The notes below the pieces were generated by a model. That model saw nothing but the letters and a program-made list of their open reading frames with translations. It searched no databases and was not told the origin of the DNA. A stretch of DNA of 64,000 bases. Origin: Acheta domesticus. Its lineage: Eukaryota; Arthropoda; Insecta; Orthoptera; Gryllidae. Made by a program: the position numbers and the translations under genes. Shown piece after piece: positions 53,700 through 64,000 of this stretch; position 1 is the first letter of the stretch, and every line of letters begins with the position of its first letter. The stretch spans positions 52,491,665-52,555,664 of the forward strand of contig JAHLJT010003656.1 of the NCBI GenBank assembly GCA_031308135.1, given 5' to 3'.

Positions 53700-56390
53700 C
53701 AAAATGTAATTCACGAGATGCAAGGATTCTCGTAAGTTAATGAATATGATTGGTAACAGTCGCGGATTTTTGTGGAGCGATGAAATTCGACTGTAATTTT
53801 GATTCTCTCAGTAAGGTGCCGAATATTGTCTCTGAATAATATGCGGGCTTACTTGTAATCAAATTTTCATTAATTGCAAATGGCAACTTTAATAGTTTTT
53901 GTAATTTAACTTTGTAAATATTATTTCCATACTGCACTAGTAACTTTCATTCATTGCTATTATACTTTACTACTGTTTAATTGATGCTTCCTCCTTTACT
54001 TATTATGTGTTTATTATGTAATTTTATCTTATTATTGTATACGAGTTTTCAATCTCAAATGGTCCCAGAGAAAGTTGATCATACCAACTTCGTGAATATC
54101 ACTCGTTATTCTAACGACTTTGGTTTGGGGACTTTTCGTTGCACTTCAAGATTAGTACAGGTTCAGAGGAGTACCGTCAACGAAACGCCATGTGTTGGCC
54201 GAAAGACAATTCGTGTAGCTGCGCCTGGCATCTTTTCATTTGTGTATCTACCAACATGTTCAAAACTGCACACTTGATGGTGTAGAAGCTTATTGACATA
54301 TTTTTTATTGACTTTGTCATTTTGATTTGATATTCTCATCGCATTATTTGTTTTTGAATTTTTAAACGGGACATTTGAAACAGTGCCAGATAAGCGTGTT
54401 TAAATTACGCTTGAAAATCGTGTTAAATTATGAATATTAAATAGTACAGCAAGATATAGTGTTATTTATTACTCTATGGGAATTCGAAAGCGAATTGGAT
54501 CGAGAAGGATGATAATGACGGATTCCGAACGTCGAGGTAAGATGTTTGTGAAATATAACAAATCTTAAATTTTTGTACTAAGGACTAGATTATTTGAATT
54601 ACCACATGCAGATATTTTCTATATTTTTGGTTATTATCCATAACTTGTGAATTTCAGTATGTACAGTGATTGAACATATTTTAATTCATATGGGTTGGTC
54701 TAATAATGAAGTCATATGTGAATAAATTAAAATTACAAATGTATGTGAACCTTTACTGTCAAGTCAGTACTGAATCAGATCACATAGATGATTGGGAAGG
54801 AAGCAATTGTAAGATTTGTCTATAAAAAAGCTCATGAAGGTAACATTGCTTTGAACATACAATTACTGATTACAGACACTGATACTTTCACAATCTCATG
54901 GAAATATATTTAGTATTTTAAATGTGAGACGGTAATTACTATATAAACCTATATTATATTATACATTAGATTATGTAATACTTTTATACAGTATTAATGA
55001 ATAATACACTTTTATATGGTAATAATGTTACATGTATATTTAAGTATAATGTAATATTATTACTGTATACATAATGCATAATTATACATGTAATATTAAT
55101 ATGATAATGTTTGTTTGTCAAAAATTATAACAAATCACTGCTTTGGCATTACATTATATTACCATATTTACAGACAAGTCTTACCTGAGACAAATGACAC
55201 AAATTTGACAACTTTAACACATGTGTTTAAGACGTGCTTTGTACCTAAGATATTAGAGATTTTGTTACTACCACAGTTCTTAGTTTTGCTTTGAAAAAGC
55301 ATGTAAAATTTCAATTGTAATTTAATTTTTAATTTCTGTTTTGTTTATAATGTCATTCCAAATTTCAAACTTTATGATGAAAGTGATATACTACGTGGCA
55401 AGTGATTAATTATGTGTTAAAAATCATTTATTGGAAGCCTCCCAATTATTTTTTCTAGTCAACTAATTTATGTATAACTTTCAACAGTTCCCAATGTAAA
55501 ACTACTTATTAAAAATTATAGTAAGTCTCAAATATGTTTGTATTTATTATTACAGTAAATGAATTTCACAACCCCTAGTGTTGCATGTAATTAATCAATG
55601 CAATATTGCTAGGAAAATGAGTGTGCTTGCTGTATACAGTCTATTATTAACTTACATTTAAATTCAGAAGCGCCTACAGTTATGTTACAGTTATGAACGT
55701 TTCATTAATTAATTGAAATGTGTAATGTTTCATTTATTTGTTTTAAAGCGGAGAATTGTATTTTTTTGAACGCTGAAGAATTAATATGTCATTCTTTATT
55801 ATTTACAACCATGTTCATACACTCCATCTTGTCAAACAGGGATTAAATCAGTCTTGAGATTTGAATGTTTTCTATTGTGCATGCTCGCTTTCACAGGAAT
55901 TAACATACTCCACAAGTAAACCCTGTAGGTAAGAAAGCTCTTAGTAAGAAAGTTACTTGGTCAATCACGCGTAGCCATGAATTTGTTCCCTTGATTCACG
56001 CCGATATGAAGAAAATGGGGTATTCCGACAAGCGTTTCTATGAATTTATTAAATGTGACCTTGCTCTTGCATGTCAATCGTTCTGTATTTGCTTGATATA
56101 CACGGTGGGAAGCCATTGTTTGTAAACAGTGAGCGGACGTAACATTTTGGATCAAGTCGATACTGTACAGTATTGTGAGTAAATTAGAAAAACCAAAGTG
56201 TTGTAATAATTTTTCCTTGTATCAAATGAAACTTCGAAAAGCGTTACGTGGTTCATTCTAAATTCAAATAGACGACAATATAATTTGATCACCAACTGCA
56301 TATATAATAATTTTTCGTCTGTTATGTCGACTTGCCGCGGGCAGACAGAAACGAAAGCCACTCATAGCTGCCGGTGTCTTTTAAGGCATT
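53700..56390. other. Very AT-rich unassigned DNA
   Basis: Positions 54920-55120 are almost pure A/T. The 98-aa frame at 53981-54277 and a short ATG frame at 54470 ending at a GTAAGA donor-like site have no recognised family. Confidence 0.4.
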
Positions 56391-56654
56391 TTCGTAACAC
56401 TGTCCTCTTATAGTTATTAACGGCATTAGGCCGATAGATACCAAATGACGGACGCGGTTGAAGTTATAACCAACCAAGTCTGTTATTTGTGATATCGGCC
56501 GTGAGTCGTTCAATCCTTTTCGTATTACCATCTTCTTATAAGAAAAAATAATATAAATAAGAAATACATTTGCTTTTAATTCAAAAAAGTGCAACGTTTT
56601 GTTCCGTTTCAATTCGATTCGATTCTTCAATGCATCAGATGAAAGTGTCATTTC

Positions 56655-56657
<3 letters not shown>

Positions 56658-56685
<28 letters not shown>

Positions 56686-56686
56686 T
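56658..56686. repeat. (AAT)n microsatellite
   Basis: A perfect AAT run of about ten units. Confidence 0.95.
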
Positions 56687-56979
56687 TTGTTCATTTAATA
56701 TTTAGATTTACTATAATGATAAATTGTAAATTAAACAATGAGAATAGTTTAATTGAACTGTTGCACATTACTTTTGTATGTGTTATTTATCTTGTTTGTG
56801 TATGTTCCTGATGTTGTGTGTCATTTGTTTTCGAACTTTAATAAATAGTTTGAGGATCACGTGGTTACTTAACGGCCGGTGGCTATTAATTCGTGTACGG
56901 CCAGCAACCGTTAAAATTGCCTTCTCATTCCTCTGTTGGGTCGCGTTATGCAGATATATTTACAAGACAATATTACGAA

Positions 56980-57440
56980 AATACGTTAGTACTCGTATAT
57001 CAGCACTAGGAAAACCCGGCAGACGTTGTTCTGCCCTTCATCTCCCTCTTTCCCCACCCTTCTCCGTTTCTCACTGTCCTTCCCTCACCCTGTCCCTGTC
57101 TGTCTGTGTCTGTGTCTCTGCCGCTCTTTGTCCCCCTCATTCACATTTACTTGCAGATTCTGCATGTCTTTGAGCAGGTGAGGTAATATCGGGAAGCGCC
57201 GGACCAGCAAAAATATAATAGAATGTTCGAGAAGAGCACATCCTGTAGATTACGGTGTGAAAAACAATTCTTTGAGGCCTTCAGCGTTAAAATTTTAGTT
57301 TTTAAGGCCCTAGAACGCATCGTTTAGGAGTTATTTAACGATATTGATTCAAAATGCTGCCGTTGCGGTGTGTTGCGGGTGCATTTCACGTGAATATTTA
57401 GTTTTGTACTTCAGCGCCATGTAGTGGAGTTACAACAGAG
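56980..57440. repeat. Second CT-rich repeat copy fused to a Helitron 5' fragment
   Basis: Positions 56980-57165 hold AACCCGGCAGACGTTGTTCTG and a CT-rich tract. Positions 57190-57400 match the Helitron segment at 9930-10135 (GACCAGCAAAAATATAATAG, GTAGATTACGGTGTGA, CGTTTAGGAGTTATTTAACG). GCGCCATGTAGTGGAGTTAC at 57414 repeats 36919. Confidence 0.6.
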
Positions 57441-57878
57441 TTAACAGCACATGACCGCGTGAGTCATTTATCGGCCTAATGACGTTAATAACTATAACGG
57501 TCCTCCGTCCGTTACCATCAATTTCAACAGTTCAGTTGTTGATAAAAATGGCATGTGAGTTATTCCAAGAAATGGATAGGGCTTTTTTCTTATAAGTGGA
57601 TAGTATTAGGAAAAGTAGTTAACGACTCACTTCCGACATAAATAACAGACTTAGTTCGAAAGGTCGCATCAGTTTACGAACTTCAATCGTGTCTGTTATT
57701 TGCTGCATATTGGCCTAATGACGTTCAAAACTATAACATAACTTAATAACGAAGATCACATTTTTGAAATTCATCGCATCTCGTGTTTTTAGATTTCCCG
57801 TTTGCGCACACCAATCGCTGAACGTGAAGGCCCCATATGTTCCTTCCACACGCCACGAAGCAAATCGATCGCGCCTCC

Positions 57879-58290
57879 GATATAGGCCAGTGGCCGCCTG
57901 GGGTCTCTCTTGGCATCAATTGATGTCGTTGCTGTGCCTCTGACCGGGAGATCCTAGGGTTCCACTCCCAACGGTGCGATGGCAGGAATTTTGACCCTAG
58001 CTTCACAAGTAGGCCGAGTGGTCTAGACGAGAATTTTAGCAGCCGGCTGCTCTGATCGGTAGTGGTTGCTCCGAGCAACACCAGACAGTACTCCAACCAC
58101 CGGGCCATGGGTCGCGCGCGATCTTTCCTTCCTCTTCCGTGTGGTATCCTCACCCCTTGCTTACACATATTTACACTTACATGCACTACACGCCCACACA
58201 TGTCGGGAGCTTAGAGCTTATCCTGTATGGGGTGGTGCCGCGATGGTGGGAGATACATGGTTGGGGAAAATCTCCTTAATGGATGTGTAG
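57879..58290 (+). repeat. tRNA-derived SINE, near full length
   Basis: The head reads through a box A-like TCTCTTGGCATCAATTGATG and GTGCCTCTGACCGGGAGATC to a box B-like GGGTTCCACTCCC. The body has GCAGCCGGCTGCTCTGATCG and CGCGCGATCTTTCCTTCCTC. It is homologous to the copies at 2.6, 46.5, 62.1 and 63.0-63.5 kb. Confidence 0.7.
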
Positions 58291-59039
58291 GTCGGCGCCA
58301 ATATGTGTATTTTAAGATAATGAGAGTTACATTTAGTATATACTATATGAATGCACGAAATGGAAAAAAATGTATGTAATCAAATGGTGCTAACATTACA
58401 ACTGAAATTCATATTCCTGTATTAACACCAAGGGATTTTTTAAAAATACAACGAATTTTTTAGCGTTTTAAGCTGATCGTGGGAATAGTATTATTTGATC
58501 ACTAAATACTTTTACTTAAAATTATTATTTAGAAGAGATTTCCAAAAACGTTTTCCAGCTTAAACATTGTAATTTTTTTTGATGAAATTAAAAATGACTC
58601 GTATAGTTTCTTGATACAATTTTCGCTTTCAAAAATGTTTTCGGGGTGGGGGTGTATGCCTCAGTGATGCCCAAAATTGTGTAGCTCCGGCACTAACTTC
58701 ATTCGTCCGCCGCCGCACTCGTCGACTGAGTCGCAAACGGTCAGGTGTCTGAGTGCAAGAACTTCGTCGATACGCGCAGTGTGAGAATAAGGGAAATTAC
58801 ACAACCACATCTATGCATTTTTCTGTGAAAATTGAAATTGTTTTATTGGTTGTCTTCTTTGCCGAGCTCCTGGTTATCTAATGAAATTGTAGACTCTTGT
58901 CACGTGGCCGAAGACTGCATCGTTTTCCGCCAGTTTCTGCGCACATTGGAAAACAGTCGCAAGCAGGGTGCGGATTCTGATGACCTAAAATTTCTTTGAA
59001 AATGACCTCTGAAATGACTTGAAAACGAGAGGAAAATGA

Positions 59040-59077
59040 TATATATAATATATATTTATATATATATATATATATAA
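59040..59077. repeat. (AT)n microsatellite
   Basis: An imperfect AT run. Confidence 0.85.
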
Positions 59078-59429
59078 AATAACTTAAAAATGGGGGAAAT
59101 TGATCTATATTTTAAAATACTCAAAACTTTGTATGAAAATGTGAGTCCACTGCAGTGGTGAATTTCGTCATGAAGTGATACAATAAAAACTGTTTTAGTG
59201 TGTCATTGCAAATTCATGAAACATTTACCAACAAAAAACACAAAAAGGAAACAAAATGCATAAAAATGACAAAAATGTCGCAAAGATCGGAAAATGGCCT
59301 AAAAATGGGAAAATGGGGAAAAAATGACCCAATAACTATGCATTTCCATCACACATGTGTCGTGCTAAACATTCATTTACAAGTTAGTTATGTGTAGAAT
59401 GCACCAATGAAAATATGTCATGTCATCAG

Positions 59430-60073
59430 TAGGGCTCGGATATTCATGAGATACATATTTGTTCTTTGCGTTATTTCCATGGAAAATGTAAGCTAAGCTT
59501 GAGATTATCTACAATGCCTCAAATTATGCAATTTTCATGTGCCATAAAAAGTCTTATTGTGGCTTTTTAAACCCTTTGGTCATTTTCCATTAATTTTTCA
59601 TATTATGGTCATATTTTTCATGAATTTTTGTATTTTTTGTCATATTTTTATCTTTTTGATTCCATTTTCGCATACTTGCAGTCGTCTCAAAGAGATTTTT
59701 CATATCTTGTATCTGTTATCTATTTTCTCAATTTTTTGTGTTGTTTAGAAAGCACCAGATGCGAAGGAAGTGCTAGTTTAGTTTTCCAGGTTTCGTGCCA
59801 AGGTCAACCGCTTCTATAAAATTTATTTAATAACTTCAGCAAGCATAATTGCCTTCACGGGGCGCTAAAGGAGGATGTGTGAATTTTGAAAGTGCTAGAT
59901 TTTAAAACTATATTTTCGTTATAATGCTTTTTTAAGCAGTGGAAAGATTTTGAATTTTTCGAAAATGGAACCAGACAATTTTTCAGTCATATTTATGGTC
60001 ATGTTTTCATATTTTTAGGTGATAAAGGCTTGCGTATTTCTAACATTTGTAGGTCGTAAACATCCGGGCCCTA
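59430..60073. mobile_element. Inner hAT element of the TAGAGACCGG family, copy A
   Basis: The ends are TAGGGCTCGGAT and, inverted, TAGGGCCCGGATG. The 8-bp flanks are GTCATCAG (59422-59429) and GTCATTAG (60074-60081), the latter being part of the outer element's right terminal repeat. It is 644 bp and noncoding. Confidence 0.75.
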
Positions 60074-60117
60074 GTCATTAGTATCCGCGCCCTGGTCACA
60101 AGAAAGCCGCTGATGGA

Positions 60118-60992
60118 AATTTCGTCATGAACTGATACAATAGAAACTTCGTTTTAGTATCATTACAAATTCACGAAAAGGAAAGAAAATGCATAAAAAT
60201 GAGAAAAACTACCTAAAAATTGAAAACTGACAAAAATGACATACTGGCCTAATAAGTATATATTTCTGTCACTTATGTTAGGTGTAGAATGTCCCTATGA
60301 AAATGCGTTCTGTCATCAGTAGAGACCGGATTTTTATGTAATTACATATTTTGTATCTTTGTACTTACCGCGTTCTCACAATTGTAATCTTAGCTAATCA
60401 TAACCCTCCTAACATAATATCGATTTTTTCCCTTACATATTTTTACATAGTTAGTACTATATTACATATTTTTACATATTTTGTTGTTTTCACAATGTAT
60501 TTTCTTATTTTATCAATTTTCTTCAATTTAATGTATTTTTTTAATTACGCGTTTTTCCTTCATTATTGGGGAAATCTAGGTGTCCAAAATATCATTGACA
60601 CTACGTTTCGTGATTTGTAATCTTAATTTCCGAGAAAAATTTGCGATCGCCGACATTTCGATGAAGATGCTACAGTGTCGGTCGTAGATCTCACCAGTTT
60701 GTGCGATGGCTTCTATTGCGATTTGTCCGGCTGCTAAACTACGGTCCTGACTTACGAAAGAGGAAGCTTACACTACTGAAGAGAAAGTTGTATGATAAGT
60801 GAGCAGTTTTTCAAAATGTAATTTCTTGCTATGTAAACGGTTTTTAATTAGAGACTTTTAATATTACATATTATATTGGATTTTACATATTTATTACATA
60901 TTTTTACTGATTTCATTACATGTTTATGTACATATTTTGACGTTTAATACTACATATTTTTCCGGTCTCTTGTCATCAGAAGCCGCGCCCTG
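60118..60992. repeat. Tandem second copy of the nested hAT unit
   Basis: AATTTCGTCATGAACTGATAC at 60118 matches 59161, and CCGCGCCCTGG at 60983 matches 60085. The unit is therefore a partial direct duplication (offset about 0.9 kb) of outer-element sequence plus the inner hAT, lacking the outer left terminal repeat. Confidence 0.7.
60320..60971. mobile_element. Inner hAT element, copy B
   Basis: The ends are TAGAGACCGGATTTTTATG and, inverted, AAGAGACCGGAAAAATATG. The exact 8-bp flanks GTCATCAG lie at 60312-60319 and 60972-60979. It aligns with the split copy at 43326-46350 (for example ATGGCTTCTATTGCGA and GCTGCTAAACTACGGTCCTG). Confidence 0.88.
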
Positions 60993-61330
60993 GCCCTGCC
61001 GCCGCGCCCGCCCGCCCGCAGCGCTCGTGTGGGGCCCGGCGGCGGCGGCGGCGGCCAACCCGCGCACGTGCGCAGGGGCCCCGTGCACGTGCCGGCGGCG
61101 GCCGCCGGCGTCTGCGCGTGCGCGCCCGGCCCCGCCCCCGCCCCGGCCACCGCCGCCCCGCTCCCGCCCCGCCCCCGCCCGGCCGCCGCCGCCCGGCCCC
61201 GCTCGCGTGGGACCGCCAGTCGCGTCTACTACACGCGTTGCTTCGTGTGTTCGCGCTCTTGGCAACCTGGACGACGCGGGTGAGACGCAAGTGTGAACCG
61301 GAAGACGAGCAGAAATGTGAGTACGCCTTC
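60993..61330 (+). promoter_or_regulatory. CpG-rich island, candidate promoter and first exon of an unseen gene
   Basis: Strongly GC- and CpG-rich, unlike the surrounding DNA, and fading on the right into lower-GC, UTR-like sequence with donor-like GTGAGAC (61278) and GTGAGTACG (61317). The frames inside are composition artefacts. If it is a gene start, the coding exons lie beyond 64000 or are not recognisable. Confidence 0.4.
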
Positions 61331-61965
61331 CCCGAGTGTGCTGTGCGCCAGTGTTTTGTGATACGGTGGAGTGTGACAGTGCCTCAAAGCAAATTTTCTA
61401 GTCTCATTTTTGTTGTCTTTTTTCCTAAGTGTGACAGTGCATTGCGAGTTCTTTCAGTGCTGGTTTGTTCTTGTGAACGAATATTCACAGCTGCGTATTA
61501 TCTCTTGTTTTCATTTTTAAGTACAGTGAAAATGAACCCACAAACTACGTTCCTTCAATCGAACGTCTTGTGATGAATCCTCAAAGGTGTCGCAAACCTT
61601 CTATCGTAAATAGCTGCTGTCCTTGTTAGTCTGTGAGCCGTGCCTGTTCGTGACGACACGACAAAGGTGAGAAATGAATGTCTGGATAATAACATGTGAT
61701 GCTAACCGCTTCTGCCCAGTGGGTGCGTGGGGAATTGTTGCATGCCTCGGCTACCTCAACCAGGTTAACGCAAGTGCGAGGCGGTGGCAGAAGAGAGCCA
61801 GGTCTCTGGCCTCTGCGAAGCCTCCGCTGCCGATCCAAGTCGTTCCCCGCGACGACGTTGAGATTACGCGGGATTTCCCGGAAGGTGGACGTGATGGCCA
61901 CGCAATACTGAGAGCAGGCCAGGCAGGGGATTTAAACCTTATGACCTCCCTCTCCTGGCAGGTGA
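61330..61965 (+). other. Unassigned, possible 5' UTR or intron of the island at 61 kb
   Basis: Positions 61390-61560 contain repeated AAGTGTGACAGTGC-type words and a short ATG frame (MNPQTTFLQSNVL, 61531). The 127-aa frame at 61674-62057 runs into a microsatellite and has no family signature. Confidence 0.3.
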
Positions 61966-61966
61966 C

Positions 61967-62002
61967 AACAACAACAACAAAAATAACAATAATAATATTA
62001 TT

Positions 62003-62032
<30 letters not shown>
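61967..62032. repeat. (AAC)n/(AAT)n/(ATT)n microsatellite
   Basis: Compound trinucleotide repeat. Confidence 0.95.
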
Positions 62033-62033
<1 letters not shown>

Positions 62034-62084
62034 GTTTCTGACTGCAATCATTTGTGATGCAATCAACTTGTAGATTATTATTAG

Positions 62085-62190
62085 ACCTAGGACCTCCCGG
62101 TTGGAGGCACTGCAGTGACATCAATTGATGCACAGACCCCTCTCTCTCGGTAATGTGCCTTCATGATAATTACTTTAATGAATAACATTA
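62085..62190 (-). repeat. SINE head fragment plus shared flank
   Basis: The minus strand reads GCATCAATTGATGTCACTGC, GTGCCTCCAACCGGGAGGTC, CTAGG, the tRNA-like head of the SINE family. The adjoining GGTAATGTGCCTTCATGATA continues into the same sequence as at 63490-63525, so the two loci are related by duplication. Confidence 0.65.
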
Positions 62191-62199
62191 ATTGTGCGT

Positions 62200-62680
62200 A
62201 CACGTAGACGTTGCTGTGCCATGCCATCAAAACGTCGTAACCAAAGAGGCAGAGAAACGTCTTAAATACAAGAGTTTGGAAATCGACATCATCTGAATGT
62301 GGGGGAAAAGCACAGGTCGTACCGATAGTCATCGGGGCTATGGGATTTGTTCCGCAAATAGGTGTAAGAACTTTGCTAAACTCCCAGGTAATGCAAGAGT
62401 CTGGCAAGTGCAAGAAATTGCTTTATTTGGAACAGCCCACATTTTGCGCAAAGTATTGTAAAGGCACCGACAGACCCTAGATCTGCTCCTTAGGTTGCAA
62501 CCAGCTATCTACAGTAGATTTTATATTCAGCCGACTCATGACATCTTTAGTCCTGATGTAGTGGAATAATAATATTAATAATAATAAAAATTGTCTATTG
62601 GGGGACGAGGCTCAGGCCTGAACGCATACACTTCCGCCTTACACAGTGGTGTTCTACCGGCACCTGCCACTATGTGATGT
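62200..62680. other. Unassigned DNA
   Basis: No recognised coding or repeat except a short (AAT)n near 62566-62586. Confidence 0.4.
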
Positions 62681-62681
62681 T

Positions 62682-63845
62682 AGAAATGTCATTTAATTTA
62701 ATGTCTATTAATGTACATGAAATTTAATGTTGCTTGTACATTAAAAATAGCATAATACACTTGTACATTAAATTTATTCAGTAAGTTAACGTCAAAGTAG
62801 ATTTCATGTAGAGGATCTCCCGTTTCCCCTGCTTCTCAGCATTCACTTCAAATATTCATAATTACTAATCCATCAAGATCATTTCATATATGATGAACTA
62901 GTGAAGCTTTGACACTTACATCGTAATGTATATTTGTACATTACATTAATGTGCTTTCATGATTGATTGATAGTGATTCCGGGCGCGTCAACTACTGAGA
63001 TCATTAGTCCCGTAGGTGTAGTGCATGCTTTTTTCATTTGGAGGTGGCGGTAATCTTCTCCCGCTGGATAGGGAAATCCGGAGCCGACCTGCCGTCAACT
63101 AGCGGGGTTTTCCCATCCAGGTACCCCCACCAGCGGGGCAAGCTGTACGTCCGCGACCGTTGTCCCGGTATGTATGGCAGTGTAGTGAATGTAAGTGTCA
63201 ATGTGAGTAAGAAATGAATGAGAACAGTACAAAGAAAAAGAAGGAAAGATCGTGCGCGGTCCGTGGCCCGTTTGTTAGGGTACTGCACCGGCATTCGCCT
63301 GATGTTGATCTGAGAAACCACGGAAAACTACTGATCAGAGCAGCCGGCCGCTAGAAATCTCCTCCAAATAGCGACTGAATTCGACCTAGCTAACTAGCTA
63401 GTGACCTGCCGCCATCGAGACTCGAACCTAGGATCTGCCGGTCAAAGGCACTGCATTGACATCAGTTGATGCAATGAGCCACCTCTCTTGGTAATGTGCC
63501 TTCATGATAATTACTTTAATGAAATGTACATGAACATATCAACACTCATTAAATTTAATGTACACGTGTACATTAGGATGCAGTAGTCAAAGCTTTATGG
63601 TCGTATCTAGAAGGAATGAACGATCTTGATGGACTGGTGATTATGAATAAATGATATGAATTACGAGAGGCAGGGGAATCGGAAGAACCTCCAGGTTAAA
63701 TCTATATTAATTTTAATTTAAACATTAAATTTAATGTACAAAAATAAAGCTCATTTTAATGTACAAAGCGCATTAAGTTTAATGTAATTAGTACATTAAT
63801 ATACATTAAATTTAATGACATTTATGACAGTGTGGTTCACCATAA
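62682..63845. repeat. Large inverted duplication with a SINE in its centre
   Basis: The arms 62682-62960 and 63530-63845 are inverted copies: AATGTCATTTAATTTAATGT against ACATTAAATTTAATGACATT, TCCCCTGC between them, ATTCATAAT and CCATCAAGATC. Both are rich in TTTAATGTACATTAAA palindromes. It may be a foldback-type element invaded by the SINE. Confidence 0.7.
63030..63490 (-). repeat. tRNA-derived SINE, best preserved copy
   Basis: The minus strand starts near 63489 with a box A-like GGTGGCTCATTGCATC (63468-63483), then GTGCCTTTGACCGGCAGATC and a box B-like GGTTCGAGTCTCGA (63415-63428). The body (GCGGCCGGCTGCTCTGATCA; CGCGCACGATCTTTCCTTC) runs to about 63030. RNA polymerase III transcription from the two boxes is inferred from the family type. 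Confidence 0.75.
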
Positions 63846-64000
63846 AGGTTACAAATTTCTAGAACACCTAGGACGGAGTCAAAGATGAGCCGTTTTTTCC
63901 CATTAACATTTAGTGAGAAAATCTATCCACAGCGGCGAAACACGGCGGTGCTTTGACAGAATAACTCGTATTGTAGGAAATATTAGATATGCAAACGCTA

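Larger units (their letters stand above)
56400..57745. repeat. Inverted and direct repeats around GGCCTAATGACGTT
   Basis: Positions 56404-56545 are inverted relative to 57475-57640 (TAGTTATTAACGNCATTAGGCC; AATAACAGACTTGG-type; TTCTTATAAG). The word GGCCTAATGACGTT recurs directly at 57473 and 57711. This suggests old copies of one small element. Confidence 0.55.
58964..60094. mobile_element. Outer hAT element (CAGGGYGCGG ends)
   Basis: The ends are CAGGGTGCGGATTCTGATGA and, inverted, CAGGGCGCGGATACTAATGA. The 8-bp flanks GTCGCAAG (58956-58963) and GTCACAAG (60095-60102) differ at one base, as an aged target duplication. The right end is interrupted, 21 bp in, by the next element. No transposase. 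Confidence 0.7.

Noticed and set aside
53981..54277. 98-aa frame with a hydrophobic start resembling a signal peptide
   Set aside because: AT-rich DNA easily encodes such segments. No family match and no flanking exons.
54470..54540. Short ATG frame ending at a GTAAGA donor, as a possible first exon
   Set aside because: Nothing downstream within the window continues it, and the signals are expected by chance in this length.
56658..62032. Trinucleotide runs as functional elements
   Set aside because: Ordinary microsatellites.

Overview
The window looks like a stretch of a large, AT-rich insect nuclear genome. I base this on spliced genes with GT-AG introns, insect-like tRNA-derived SINEs, a LINE with a terminal ORF1 esterase block, and many hAT, piggyBac and Helitron remnants. 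A polyneopteran (stick insect, orthopteran or roach relative) would fit, but I cannot fix the species. I found no rRNA, tRNA or CRISPR loci.

Two conserved genes sit head to head in the middle. VPS37A (ESCRT-I subunit, minus strand, 17913-20620, seven coding exons, 348 aa) and ACTR8/Arp8 (INO80 complex subunit, plus strand, 20973-36389, twelve coding exons, 573 aa) have start codons only 352 bp apart, so they probably share a bidirectional promoter. All exon joins were checked by reading frame. They are housekeeping genes for unrelated jobs (endosomal sorting and chromatin remodelling).

The rest is mobile-element sediment. From 1 to 17.9 kb: GC-rich simple sequence, a SINE, a 2.54-kb element with inverted repeats of about 0.6 kb, a possible LTR, a Helitron fragment, and an inverted repeat interrupted by a 49-bp mini-element with a target duplication. 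ACTR8 introns carry a piggyBac-type MITE, a piggyBac relic that keeps the end of its transposase, and in the 10.5-kb intron 10 a LINE split by a 2.2-kb hAT element that itself holds a MITE and a 258-bp palindrome.

From 36.5 to 46.4 kb there is a decayed DDE-transposase-like gene, an R4/Dong-like reverse transcriptase relic, and a hAT element split by a Helitron whose ends can be placed to the base. From 46.4 to 64 kb there are further SINEs, hAT MITEs (one inserted in the terminal repeat of another, then duplicated in tandem), several GC-rich islands (the one at 60.98-61.32 kb is the best candidate for another gene's promoter), and a large inverted duplication at the right end. I see no clearly new biological system. 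The most informative observations are the base-resolved nested insertions, the mini-element, the transposase relic and the duplicated ACTR8 splice donor.
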